Shown: one piece after another, positions 44,037-51,709 of the stretch
Position numbering within the stretch: the stretch's first letter is position 1
Layout of the letters: every line of letters starts with the position of its first letter
Assembly: GCA_021155905.1 (NCBI GenBank)
Contig: JAJNBG010000023.1
Coordinates: forward strand, 1-63,590
DNA length: 63,590 nucleotides
Reading direction: 5' to 3'
Source of the DNA: Bacteroidota bacterium
GTDB taxonomy: Bacteria; Bacteroidota; Bacteroidia; B-17B0; Aurantibacillaceae
Program-made: the position numbers and the translations under genes
The notes under the pieces: generated by a model
What the model was told of the DNA's origin: nothing
What the model saw: only the letters and a program-made list of their open reading frames with translations
Database searches by the model: none

Positions 44037-45668
44037 TTAATAATCCCTGTAAAACCGGTGAACACTGGTCTTAAGTCCTAAATAAATATAGGGTGACTGC
44101 AAATGATAATAGAAATCATCATCAATGCTTCTTTGAATATAACCAACTTCCAGTCGTAAATTCATTTGTGGAATCAGGTAATAGGTAAACTTAAGATCAC
44201 TTTGCATGAGCTTTCGTTGGTTGCCCTGAGTTGTTTTATGTCCATATTCACGAGGACGTGTCGTATAGCTTGAAAAAATATTTTGTCCCATATTAACCCC
44301 TAAACTATCCATTCCTATTACTGCCGACAAACCCTGGAAGCTTAGCATCCAGCGGTTGGCTCTATAGCTGATGAATCCCAGGTACTCTTTGAAATTGGCG
44401 CCGAACGGGTGCGCCAAAGCCTGTCCGGAATGTGCATAGTTTTGCTGAACACTACCGTGTGTATACGTGTAGGGTCTAACCTGGTTGTATTCAACCTGAA
44501 GGGTCAGTCCCTTTACTTTAAAAGCATTGATGTATTTTGCTCCCAACTGCCAGCCTTGTTTATTTGCCCACCATCCTTTACGGGCTCTGATCTCCTTTAA
44601 AAAAAATTCATCGGCAACAGCCTGCGCGTATAGTTTTAAGGTTCCAAATAATTTCGCAGAAGCGTTCAATCCCATCATAGAGTTATCCGCCGATCCAACC
44701 GAATATTCCTGTGGACGGTAAAAAACAATTGGGTTCAGATAATTAACGTCAAAAGTCCGTACCCGGTTTGTATCTGTTCCCTGCCAGACTACGTTTTCGA
44801 AAAAAGAAATATTAAACTCCTTCAGTGCGTTAAAACTCAAATAATGAAACGTTCCATACTTGTTTTGCAAACTCTTTTGCGATCCATCATAACGTGAAAA
44901 ATCCTGCATCCATGAATACCAGACATTATATTGAATTTTCCAGATGTTCGCATTTATTCCAAAGTAAGGGTTGTTGTTAGAAAAGTCAGACAATAATAAA
45001 GAACGGTAACCATCTCCGATAAAATGCTTGTCTTTTCCCAATTGGAAATTAAATGTTTTGTTGGGGCTATATGAAATATATCCGGTTAAATTTGAAAAAC
45101 TATAGCTTCCATCCACATTTTTATAGCCTCGTCCAAGACCAGGAATTATCGCGCTTGTTTGTACGCTTGTATCAATAAAGCCAGGGTAACTTACCCTACC
45201 GCCCAAAGCGGTTAGCGCAAATGTAAAATCATTATTAATATTTAACTTAACATTAGCTCCTCCAATCATCTCCGGAACAAAAGCAGAAGAAAGTAAATCA
45301 TACCCTGCCTGCAGATCAATAACTGGCAACAACTGTAAATGATACTGATTTCGTTTGCTTGGTCCTTCGTTGAATGTTTTGCTTAGAAAAAAATTTTTGA
45401 TGGGATGGTGCAGAAATTCAATAGAAGTATCCGAATAGTTCTGTAGAGTTGATGAAAGATATGGCTGGAATGAAGAATGAAATGTTGTTTCGGGATTCTT
45501 TATATTCCAGGAATCAATGCATTGCTCTGTTTCTGAATTAATAAAAAGGTTTTGCGCCTGTGGATCGGTCTGAGAAAAAAGTACTTCTCCTGAAAAACAA
45601 AAACAGAAAACAAAACTCCTGAGTAGAAGTAATGAGTTCAAATAAGTCTTTATTCCCTTCAAATCCAT
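44037..45668 (-). CDS. Wzi/RemB-like outer-membrane beta-barrel protein (copy 1)
   Basis: A 543-aa exported protein with a signal peptide ending near LFSQ. The body is a series of beta-strands with the family motif FNFQLGKDKHFIGDGYRSLLLSD (cut here at the first 20 residues: FNFQLGKDKHFIGDGYRSLL) near 215 and QLGAKYINAFKVKGLTLQVE near 370, then an aromatic C-terminal strand. I recognise these as signatures of capsule-assembly Wzi and of the gliding protein RemB. A homologue at 46769 is on the other side of the WecA-like gene. A role in attaching surface polysaccharide or in gliding is inferred. Confidence 0.72.
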   Translation of the reverse strand: MDLKGIKTYLNSLLLLRSFVFCFCFSGEVLFSQTDPQAQNLFINSETEQCIDSWNIKNPETTFHSSFQPYLSSTLQNYSDTSIEFLHHPIKNFFLSKTFNEGPSKRNQYHLQLLPVIDLQAGYDLLSSAFVPEMIGGANVKLNINNDFTFALTALGGRVSYPGFIDTSVQTSAIIPGLGRGYKNVDGSYSFSNLTGYISYSPNKTFNFQLGKDKHFIGDGYRSLLLSDFSNNNPYFGINANIWKIQYNVWYSWMQDFSRYDGSQKSLQNKYGTFHYLSFNALKEFNISFFENVVWQGTDTNRVRTFDVNYLNPIVFYRPQEYSVGSADNSMMGLNASAKLFGTLKLYAQAVADEFFLKEIRARKGWWANKQGWQLGAKYINAFKVKGLTLQVEYNQVRPYTYTHGSVQQNYAHSGQALAHPFGANFKEYLGFISYRANRWMLSFQGLSAVIGMDSLGVNMGQNIFSSYTTRPREYGHKTTQGNQRKLMQSDLKFTYYLIPQMNLRLEVGYIQRSIDDDFYYHLQSPYIYLGLKTSVHRFYRDY

Positions 45669-45670
45669 CG

Positions 45671-46759
45671 TTAATTTTCTTTTTTCTTCTGAGCAGCACG
45701 GTAAGAAAAATGCACAAACAGAATAAACAATCCACTACACCCAAGTATGGCAATTAACGACAGACTTGGGTTCAAATAGTAACTTAGTAATGACATAGCT
45801 ACAGTTGCGAAACTATAAAAATAAATGATGATCACCGTTTTGACGTGAGAATATCCACAATCCAGTAAGCGGTGATGTAAATGGTTCCGGTCTGCTGCAA
45901 AGGGAGATTGTCCTTTTGCTGCCCTGATAATAAAAATCCTCAAGGTATCTGTTAAAGGATAAATCAACGCGGCAATAACAATAATCGGGTTCGAGATCCT
46001 GACCCAGAAATCATCAAGTCTTGATGGCGGGTATTCAATTAGCTTTATACTTAACACACAGATAAACATTCCAATGATCAGGGAACCACTATCGCCCATA
46101 AAGATCTTGGCTGGGGAAAAATTAAAAATTAAAAACCCTAATAATGCGCCTGATAAAGAAAATGACAAAGATGCGAGCGTGTATTCATTTGCAAAAATGA
46201 ACCAGGTACCAAATACCGAAGCAGCAATAAAGCCCACGCCCGCAGCTAAACCATCAATCCCATCTATCAGGTTCATTGCGTTTACAACCACAATGTACGT
46301 AAACAATGATAAGAAGACACTTCCCCATTGAGGGATTTCATTAATTCCGAAAACACCATGCAAACCGGTAATCCTGATATCACCCATTAGCACCAGAATT
46401 AATCCTACTAAAATATTGGCAAATAATTTCTTCACCGGAGAAGTTCCGATGATATCATCCTTTACTCCAACAAAAAATAGCACCAGACTTGTGGCCACTA
46501 AAATCTTAAACTCTTTAACCGATTCATAGATCTGGTCATATTCGTGAAGGTCATCAATATTATACCATAATGAAAAAGAAAATAAAGTTGCTGCATAAAT
46601 GATAATACCTCCAATAGTTGGAATAGCCCTTTTATGAACTTTTCTGTCTTCCGTCGGCAAGTCAATCAGGCGCTTTAAAACTGCTACCTTAATCAATGCC
46701 GGAGTGGAGTAAAGAACAACAGCAAATGCAGTAATGAATACTAAAATTAATATTGCCAT
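45671..46759 (-). CDS. WecA/TagO-like undecaprenyl-phosphate sugar-1-phosphate transferase
   Basis: A 362-aa inner-membrane enzyme of the MraY/WecA/TagO superfamily that transfers a sugar phosphate from a UDP-sugar to undecaprenyl phosphate, starting surface-polysaccharide or O-antigen assembly. It has about ten TM helices. Conserved cytoplasmic loops are seen: VNAMNLIDGIDGLAAGVG near 160 (Mg2+ site), NFSPAKIFMGDSGSLIIGM near 213 and NHLHHRLLDCG near 292. It lies between two Wzi/RemB-like genes, 2 and 9 bp from them, so all three are likely one operon. Confidence 0.9.
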   Translation of the reverse strand: MAILILVFITAFAVVLYSTPALIKVAVLKRLIDLPTEDRKVHKRAIPTIGGIIIYAATLFSFSLWYNIDDLHEYDQIYESVKEFKILVATSLVLFFVGVKDDIIGTSPVKKLFANILVGLILVLMGDIRITGLHGVFGINEIPQWGSVFLSLFTYIVVVNAMNLIDGIDGLAAGVGFIAASVFGTWFIFANEYTLASLSFSLSGALLGFLIFNFSPAKIFMGDSGSLIIGMFICVLSIKLIEYPPSRLDDFWVRISNPIIVIAALIYPLTDTLRIFIIRAAKGQSPFAADRNHLHHRLLDCGYSHVKTVIIIYFYSFATVAMSLLSYYLNPSLSLIAILGCSGLFILFVHFSYRAAQKKKEN

Positions 46760-46768
46760 AAGTTTATT

Positions 46769-48349
46769 TTAAAAATCGTAATAGGTGTTATATAAGTTTG
46801 ATTTTAAGCTGATGGTGTAAAATCTTGTTGTGTTATTTGATTCATTAAATCCTAAAAAATCCTGGAACCTGTAATTATAACCTAAAGATACATTAAAATT
46901 ATATGCAGGATTAATAGTGTAACCAATTTGAATTTTTGAGATTGTATTATTATACAAGGCGTATTTATTTAAAGTTAGCCATTGCAAATTTAGTTTGGCA
47001 TTCAGGAAAGCCCTTTTGAATTTCATATCTCCAAGCAAAACCAATTCTTTTCCGTATCCTTGTGTGTATGCCAGGTTCTGGCTATAATGAGAAAAACTCT
47101 GGTTACTATAAGTACCAAAAGGACTGTTGTACGAGCCCTCCGCAACATCATTGTATTCGGCCTGCAACATTAAATTTTTTAAACCAAAAGCGTCAAAATA
47201 CCTGGCTCCAACCTGGTATCCAAATGTATTTCCAAAAGCAAACGTATTACTGAAATCGTCTCCCATAAATTGACCGTAAACTGAAATCTTATGGCTAAGT
47301 TTTATGTTTGCTGTAGCGCCAATGACTATGTTATTTTTATTATTTAAACCATAGAACCCCAGGTTCGAAAAAATGACAGGATTAAAATATTGCCACTCGA
47401 GATGCTGCCTGTTCAAACTATCAGCCGCTCCCCAAATCATTCCTTGGAACAATCCAATATTTATTCTCCGGTTTACATTATAACTCAAATACTGAAAGGA
47501 TACGGCTTTCTTTTGAAATAATGGCTCGGTAAACTGAGGCGTTAAAGCTCCGCCGGTTGTCAGATTCATCAGAACGGCATAAATATTCGTGTATTGTAAT
47601 TTCCCTTTTAACCACTCCGACGTTAGTCGCAGATAGGGATAATTAAATGCATTATCGCTCAACAAGATTGATCTGTATCCGTTTCCTATTTTTTGTTTTC
47701 CATGGCCGATTTGAATGTTCAGTTTTTTTATAGGCTGGTATGAAATAAAACCTGAAGAAAACGCGTAGTCATAACCCGTTGTTTTAAAAACCTTATAACG
47801 GCCTTGCCCGGGAACAATTTTTGTTTGATTGTTATAACTGGAAATATAATGAGGAAACTGGCTTTGATTTTCCGAGAACATCGTCTCAAAGTAAAAATCT
47901 TTTCCGATAGCGCCACTGGCAATAAATCCCCGGGTGTTGGTTGAGATGCGTTGTGAATTTGTTGTATCATAAGTAGCGTTACCTGTCTCTATGTTTAACA
48001 ACGGATCTATTTTAAATTCATATTTTCCCGACTTCGGTTTGATATGAATTAAATGATCGAAAAATACTTTTTCAATAATCGGATCGTCCGCGAGGTATTT
48101 GAATATGAGCTGACTGTCTCCGACAAATTCATATTTTTTATTAAAAAAAGGAATATAAGGCTGAATGCCGGAGTGAACCTGATCGGAATCGATTCGTGCT
48201 AATTGTCGCTGGGTAAACGTATTAAAAAAATAGTCGTTTGGGAGATTATAAAATTGCGCGAATAAGGGCTGGGTTAATAGATAAAAAATAAAAGATAAAA
48301 GATATTTATATCTGGTTAATACTATTCTTTTATTACTGGTACCAATCAC
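46769..48349 (-). CDS. Wzi/RemB-like outer-membrane beta-barrel protein (copy 2)
   Basis: A 526-aa paralogue of the protein at 44037. It has a signal peptide ending near LFAQ. The matching motif LNIQIGHGKQKIGNGYRSIL near 215 and QVGARYFDAFGLKNLMLQAE near 380 occur at the same places as in copy 1. The C-terminus is aromatic (LYNTYYDF). It starts the operon with the WecA-like gene and copy 1. Like copy 1 it is probably an outer-membrane barrel that binds or anchors surface glycan; a gliding role like RemB is possible but not shown. Confidence 0.72.
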   Translation of the reverse strand: MIGTSNKRIVLTRYKYLLSFIFYLLTQPLFAQFYNLPNDYFFNTFTQRQLARIDSDQVHSGIQPYIPFFNKKYEFVGDSQLIFKYLADDPIIEKVFFDHLIHIKPKSGKYEFKIDPLLNIETGNATYDTTNSQRISTNTRGFIASGAIGKDFYFETMFSENQSQFPHYISSYNNQTKIVPGQGRYKVFKTTGYDYAFSSGFISYQPIKKLNIQIGHGKQKIGNGYRSILLSDNAFNYPYLRLTSEWLKGKLQYTNIYAVLMNLTTGGALTPQFTEPLFQKKAVSFQYLSYNVNRRINIGLFQGMIWGAADSLNRQHLEWQYFNPVIFSNLGFYGLNNKNNIVIGATANIKLSHKISVYGQFMGDDFSNTFAFGNTFGYQVGARYFDAFGLKNLMLQAEYNDVAEGSYNSPFGTYSNQSFSHYSQNLAYTQGYGKELVLLGDMKFKRAFLNAKLNLQWLTLNKYALYNNTISKIQIGYTINPAYNFNVSLGYNYRFQDFLGFNESNNTTRFYTISLKSNLYNTYYDF

Positions 48350-48389
48350 TTTTCCGACAAGTCTTTATCTTAATATTTATTTTGGTGAA

Positions 48390-49331
48390 TTACCATTGCT
48401 TAACGCCTTCTTTATTTTTGAAATCTTCGTACACCTGCTTTATACCTTCCGGTAATTCAATTTTATGTTTCCATCCTAATGAATGCAAATACGAAACATC
48501 CATTAACTTACGTGGAGTTCCGTCGGGCTTTGAAAGATCATGTACAATTTCGCCGGCATATCCTACGATTTCTTTAACCAAAAGGGCAAGATCTTTAATT
48601 GTCAGATCTTTACCAGAACCAATATTAACAAACTTCTCCCCATCATAAGTGTTCATCAAATACACACAGGCATCTCCCAGGTCATCGGCGTGAAGAAATT
48701 CGCGCATTGGTTTACCAGTTCCCCACATTTCAACGGACGGTAAATTGTTTTCTCTGGCATCATGAAACTTCCTTATTAATGCCGGTAATACATGTGAATT
48801 ATTTAAATTATAATTATCATTCGGGCCATACATATTAGTTGGCATAACCGAAATAAAATTACAACCGTATTGACGTTTGTAGCTTTCGCACATTTTAATA
48901 CCTGCAATTTTTGCGATGGCATAAGGTTCATTTGTTTCTTCCAATAAACCCGTCAGCAAATACTCTTCTTTTAAAGGCTGTGGTGCCAGTTTAGGATAAA
49001 TGCATGAGCTACCCAAAAACATTAGCTTTTTCACGCCGCTCAAATATGAGTTATGAATCACATTATTTTGGATCATTAAATTCTCATAAATAAAATCAGC
49101 TCTATAGATATTGTTGGCCTGGATGCCGCCAACTTTAGCAGCTGCCAGAAAAACATACTCAGGTTTTTCAGATGAAAAAAAAACACTAACAGCCTGGGAA
49201 TTGCGTAAATCCAATTCTTTAGAAGTTCGTGTAATGATATTGGTGAATCCTTTTATTTGAAGATTTCTCATAATGGCAGAGCCCACCATTCCACGGTGTC
49301 CTGCAATGTATATTTTGGAATTAAGTTCCAT
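48390..49331 (-). CDS. fcl: GDP-L-fucose synthase
   Basis: Short-chain dehydrogenase that epimerises and reduces GDP-4-keto-6-deoxymannose to GDP-L-fucose. The 313-aa product has the NADP-binding [13 protein letters not shown] at the N-terminus, the catalytic Ser in [17 protein letters not shown] near 107, and the YAIAKIAG motif (Tyr-x3-Lys) near 137, plus [14 protein letters not shown]. It follows gmd on the same strand, 45 bp downstream, with a hairpin terminator between them. It makes the activated sugar for fucosylated surface glycans. Confidence 0.95.
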   Translation of the reverse strand: MELNSKIYIAGHRGMVGSAIMRNLQIKGFTNIITRTSKELDLRNSQAVSVFFSSEKPEYVFLAAAKVGGIQANNIYRADFIYENLMIQNNVIHNSYLSGVKKLMFLGSSCIYPKLAPQPLKEEYLLTGLLEETNEPYAIAKIAGIKMCESYKRQYGCNFISVMPTNMYGPNDNYNLNNSHVLPALIRKFHDARENNLPSVEMWGTGKPMREFLHADDLGDACVYLMNTYDGEKFVNIGSGKDLTIKDLALLVKEIVGYAGEIVHDLSKPDGTPRKLMDVSYLHSLGWKHKIELPEGIKQVYEDFKNKEGVKQW

Positions 49332-49343
49332 GTTCGTTTTGTA

Positions 49344-49371
49344 ATTAAAAAAACCTCTTGAACGGAGGTTT
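49344..49371 (-). terminator. Intrinsic terminator between gmd and fcl
   Basis: On the minus strand AAACCTC pairs with GAGGTTT (7 bp) around a 7-base loop, followed by a run of T's. It sits a few bases after the gmd stop and before fcl, so it would lower or stop read-through into fcl. Confidence 0.65.
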
Positions 49372-49376
49372 AAATT

Positions 49377-50465
49377 TTATTCTTTATAATTTAAAACCTT
49401 ATGGCCACCCTCTAATAAATATTTATCTCTTTTAAATAATTCCACATCTGCAGCTACCATTTCTTTGCACAATTCCGAAACTGTATAAGTCGGTGTCCAT
49501 CCCATATTTGTTTTTGCTTTGGCTGCATCTCCAACTAAAAGATCAACCTCAGCCGGGCGGTAATATTTAGGATCAATCTCCACTAATACTTTTCCTGTTG
49601 CCGAATCAATTCCTTTTTCATTCTCTTCCTTACCTTCCCATTTCATCTTAATTCCAACCTCAGCGAAAGCCATATTGATGAATTCACGCACTGAAATTTT
49701 TATGCCTGTTGCCAACACGTAATCTTCCGCTACATCCTGCTGCAGCATGCGCCACATGCCTTCCACATAATCCTTAGCATGACCCCAGTCTCTTTCAGAA
49801 TCGATATTTCCCATGAACAATTTCTCCTGTAAACCAAGACTGATCTTTGCTACAGCACGGGTGATTTTACGGGTTACGAACGTCTCTCCGCGTAAGGGGC
49901 TTTCATGATTAAATAAAATACCGTTACACGCGTACATTCCATAAGCTTCACGGTAATTTTTAGTGATCCAGAAAGCATATAATTTAGCAACGCCATATGG
50001 ACTGCGTGGATAAAAAGGAGTAGTTTCTTTTTGTGGAATTTCCTGCACTAAACCATACAATTCTGAAGTAGATGCCTGGTAAAATCGTGTCTTTTTCTCA
50101 AGTCCTAAAATACGAATGGCTTCCAGGATTCTTAATGTTCCGATTCCATCAGCATTAGCTGTATATTCCGGAGTATCGAAACTCACTTTTACATGAGACA
50201 TCGCTGCCAAATTGTATATTTCATCCGGCTGCACTTCCTGAACAATTCTGATCAGATTTGTGCTGTCCGTCAAATCACCATGATGCAATTTGAAATTGAC
50301 GTGTTTTTCATGCTGATCCTGATATAGATGATCGATCCTATCCGTGTTGAATAATGAACTTCTTCGTTTAACGCCGTGTACCGAATATCCTTTACTTAAC
50401 AGCAATTCAGAAAGGTATGCCCCGTCCTGACCTGTTACACCTGTAATTAATGCTACTTTACCCAT
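49377..50465 (-). CDS. gmd: GDP-mannose 4,6-dehydratase
   Basis: Converts GDP-D-mannose to GDP-4-keto-6-deoxy-D-mannose, the substrate of Fcl. The start is set at [18 protein letters not shown]; a longer in-frame start would add seven residues that are not part of the fold. The 362-aa protein has the Rossmann motif [14 protein letters not shown] near 10, the DLTDSTNL segment, STSELYG near 133, and the [10 protein letters not shown] catalytic Tyr/Lys near 157, followed by RRGE-like [14 protein letters not shown]. It pairs with fcl. The GDP-fucose made here probably feeds the surface-glycan genes to the left. Confidence 0.95.
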   Translation of the reverse strand: MGKVALITGVTGQDGAYLSELLLSKGYSVHGVKRRSSLFNTDRIDHLYQDQHEKHVNFKLHHGDLTDSTNLIRIVQEVQPDEIYNLAAMSHVKVSFDTPEYTANADGIGTLRILEAIRILGLEKKTRFYQASTSELYGLVQEIPQKETTPFYPRSPYGVAKLYAFWITKNYREAYGMYACNGILFNHESPLRGETFVTRKITRAVAKISLGLQEKLFMGNIDSERDWGHAKDYVEGMWRMLQQDVAEDYVLATGIKISVREFINMAFAEVGIKMKWEGKEENEKGIDSATGKVLVEIDPKYYRPAEVDLLVGDAAKAKTNMGWTPTYTVSELCKEMVAADVELFKRDKYLLEGGHKVLNYKE

Positions 50466-50537
50466 ACTTACTTTATAGAATAGCAATATTACGAAAAATT
50501 AACGAAAACTTTGAGGGATTTTTATCTCATAATACGC

Positions 50538-50566
50538 TTGTTAAATGAAGTTTTTTAATAGCTTTG
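50538..50566 (+). promoter_or_regulatory. Promoter of the DUF3098-uppP operon
   Basis: A -33 TTG at 50538-50540 and a perfect -7 TAGCTTTG at 50559-50566 are 18 bases apart, the best complete match to the Bacteroidota promoter in this window. It sits between the first in-frame ATG (50545) and the true start (50584), which excludes the longer reading. Confidence 0.7.
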
Positions 50567-50583
50567 CTATCAAAATTATTGGA

Positions 50584-50817
50584 ATGAAAACGACATTTGG
50601 CAAACAAAATTATCAGATCTTTATTGCGGGAATTGTACTAATCATATTGGGATATCTACTCATGATTGGCGGCGGAAGTGAAGATCCAAATGTTTTTAAT
50701 CCTGCTATTTTTGATACCCAGCGTATCACTATTGCGCCAATGGTTTGCTTACTTGGATTTGTGACAATTATTGTGGCAATCATGTGGAGACCAAAAACCA
50801 AAAACGAAGAAGCTTAA
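50584..50817 (+). CDS. DUF3098 family membrane protein
   Basis: A 77-aa two-TM protein: helix 1 is IFIAGIVLIILGYLLMIGGG, then a short loop with EDPNVFNPAIFDTQRITIAP, then helix 2 VCLLGFVTIIVAIMW. This is the usual size and sequence of DUF3098, which in Bacteroidota lies next to uppP and ftsX. The promoter fixes the start at MKTTFG. uppP follows after 21 bases, so the two are cotranscribed. The function is unknown, but the association suggests a link to undecaprenyl phosphate or cell division. Confidence 0.82.
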   Translation: MKTTFGKQNYQIFIAGIVLIILGYLLMIGGGSEDPNVFNPAIFDTQRITIAPMVCLLGFVTIIVAIMWRPKTKNEEA

Positions 50818-50838
50818 ACTTCTTTTTACTTTTTTTAT

Positions 50839-51630
50839 ATGACTTATTTTGAAGCGTTAATTATTGCCATTATTGAGGGCTTAACGGAGTTTTTACCCAT
50901 TTCTTCAACCGGCCATATGATCCTGGCTTCTTCTTTAATGGACATCGACAACCCACGGTTTGCTGAAACCTTTGAAATTGTTATTCAACTGGGTGCTATT
51001 TTAGCTGTTTTGTTTCTTTACATCAAGCGATTTTTTGTCAGCATCACCATTTATTTAAAGTTGCTCGTTGCTTTTCTTCCAACAGGCATCATTGGTTTAC
51101 TGGCCTACAAGACTATTAAACTTTACCTGTTTAACCCTTATGTGGTGAGTGTTTCTTTAATTGTAGGAGGAGTTGCTTTACTGTTTTTGGATAAATGGAG
51201 TGCTAAAAAAGAATCAGAATATAAAGAAATTGAAGACATCAGTTATATAGATGCTTTAAAAATCGGATTGATTCAATGTGTCTCCATGGTACCGGGTGTA
51301 TCAAGATCAGCCGCTACAATATTTGGAGGAATTTTTTCAGGGTTTAACCGTCAGCAGGCAGCTGAATTTTCGTTTTTACTGGCCATTCCCACCATGTTTG
51401 CAGCGTCAGGTTACGATTTACTGAAAGAAAAAGATAATATCCACAGTAATGACATTACCATTTTGGTGTTTGGTGCTTTAATTGCCTTCATCGTAGCCTT
51501 TGTTGCTGTAAAAGCCTTTGTGACTTTTTTAAACAAGTATGGGTTTAAACATTTCGGTTATTACCGGATCATACTTGGCATCCTGTTTTTGACTTATGCT
51601 CTAAGCACCGGGCTTCAGCTCACAGCATAA
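50839..51630 (+). CDS. uppP: Undecaprenyl-diphosphate phosphatase
   Basis: Recycles undecaprenyl diphosphate to the monophosphate carrier used in wall and glycan synthesis (family BacA/UppP). The 263-aa product has about eight TM helices, the EGLTEFLPISSTGHMIL motif near 12 and VPGVSRSAATIFGG near 152, the two active-site signatures. It also gives bacitracin resistance when overproduced. It follows DUF3098; in many relatives truB comes next, but here the strand ends in a terminator. Confidence 0.95.
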   Translation: MTYFEALIIAIIEGLTEFLPISSTGHMILASSLMDIDNPRFAETFEIVIQLGAILAVLFLYIKRFFVSITIYLKLLVAFLPTGIIGLLAYKTIKLYLFNPYVVSVSLIVGGVALLFLDKWSAKKESEYKEIEDISYIDALKIGLIQCVSMVPGVSRSAATIFGGIFSGFNRQQAAEFSFLLAIPTMFAASGYDLLKEKDNIHSNDITILVFGALIAFIVAFVAVKAFVTFLNKYGFKHFGYYRIILGILFLTYALSTGLQLTA

Positions 51631-51654
51631 TATTTTTCAGAAATTTATAATCAT

Positions 51655-51690
51655 AAAAAAATCGTGATGGATTTCTCCACCACGATTTTT
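51655..51690. terminator. Bidirectional terminator after uppP
   Basis: A 10-bp perfect stem AAAAATCGTG/CACGATTTTT (51657-51666 with 51681-51690) plus inner TGG/CCA pairing, with A and T tracts on both sides. It serves the convergent uppP and the SBBP cargo gene. Confidence 0.85.
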
Positions 51691-51709
51691 AATTGGTACT
51701 AACGATTGC

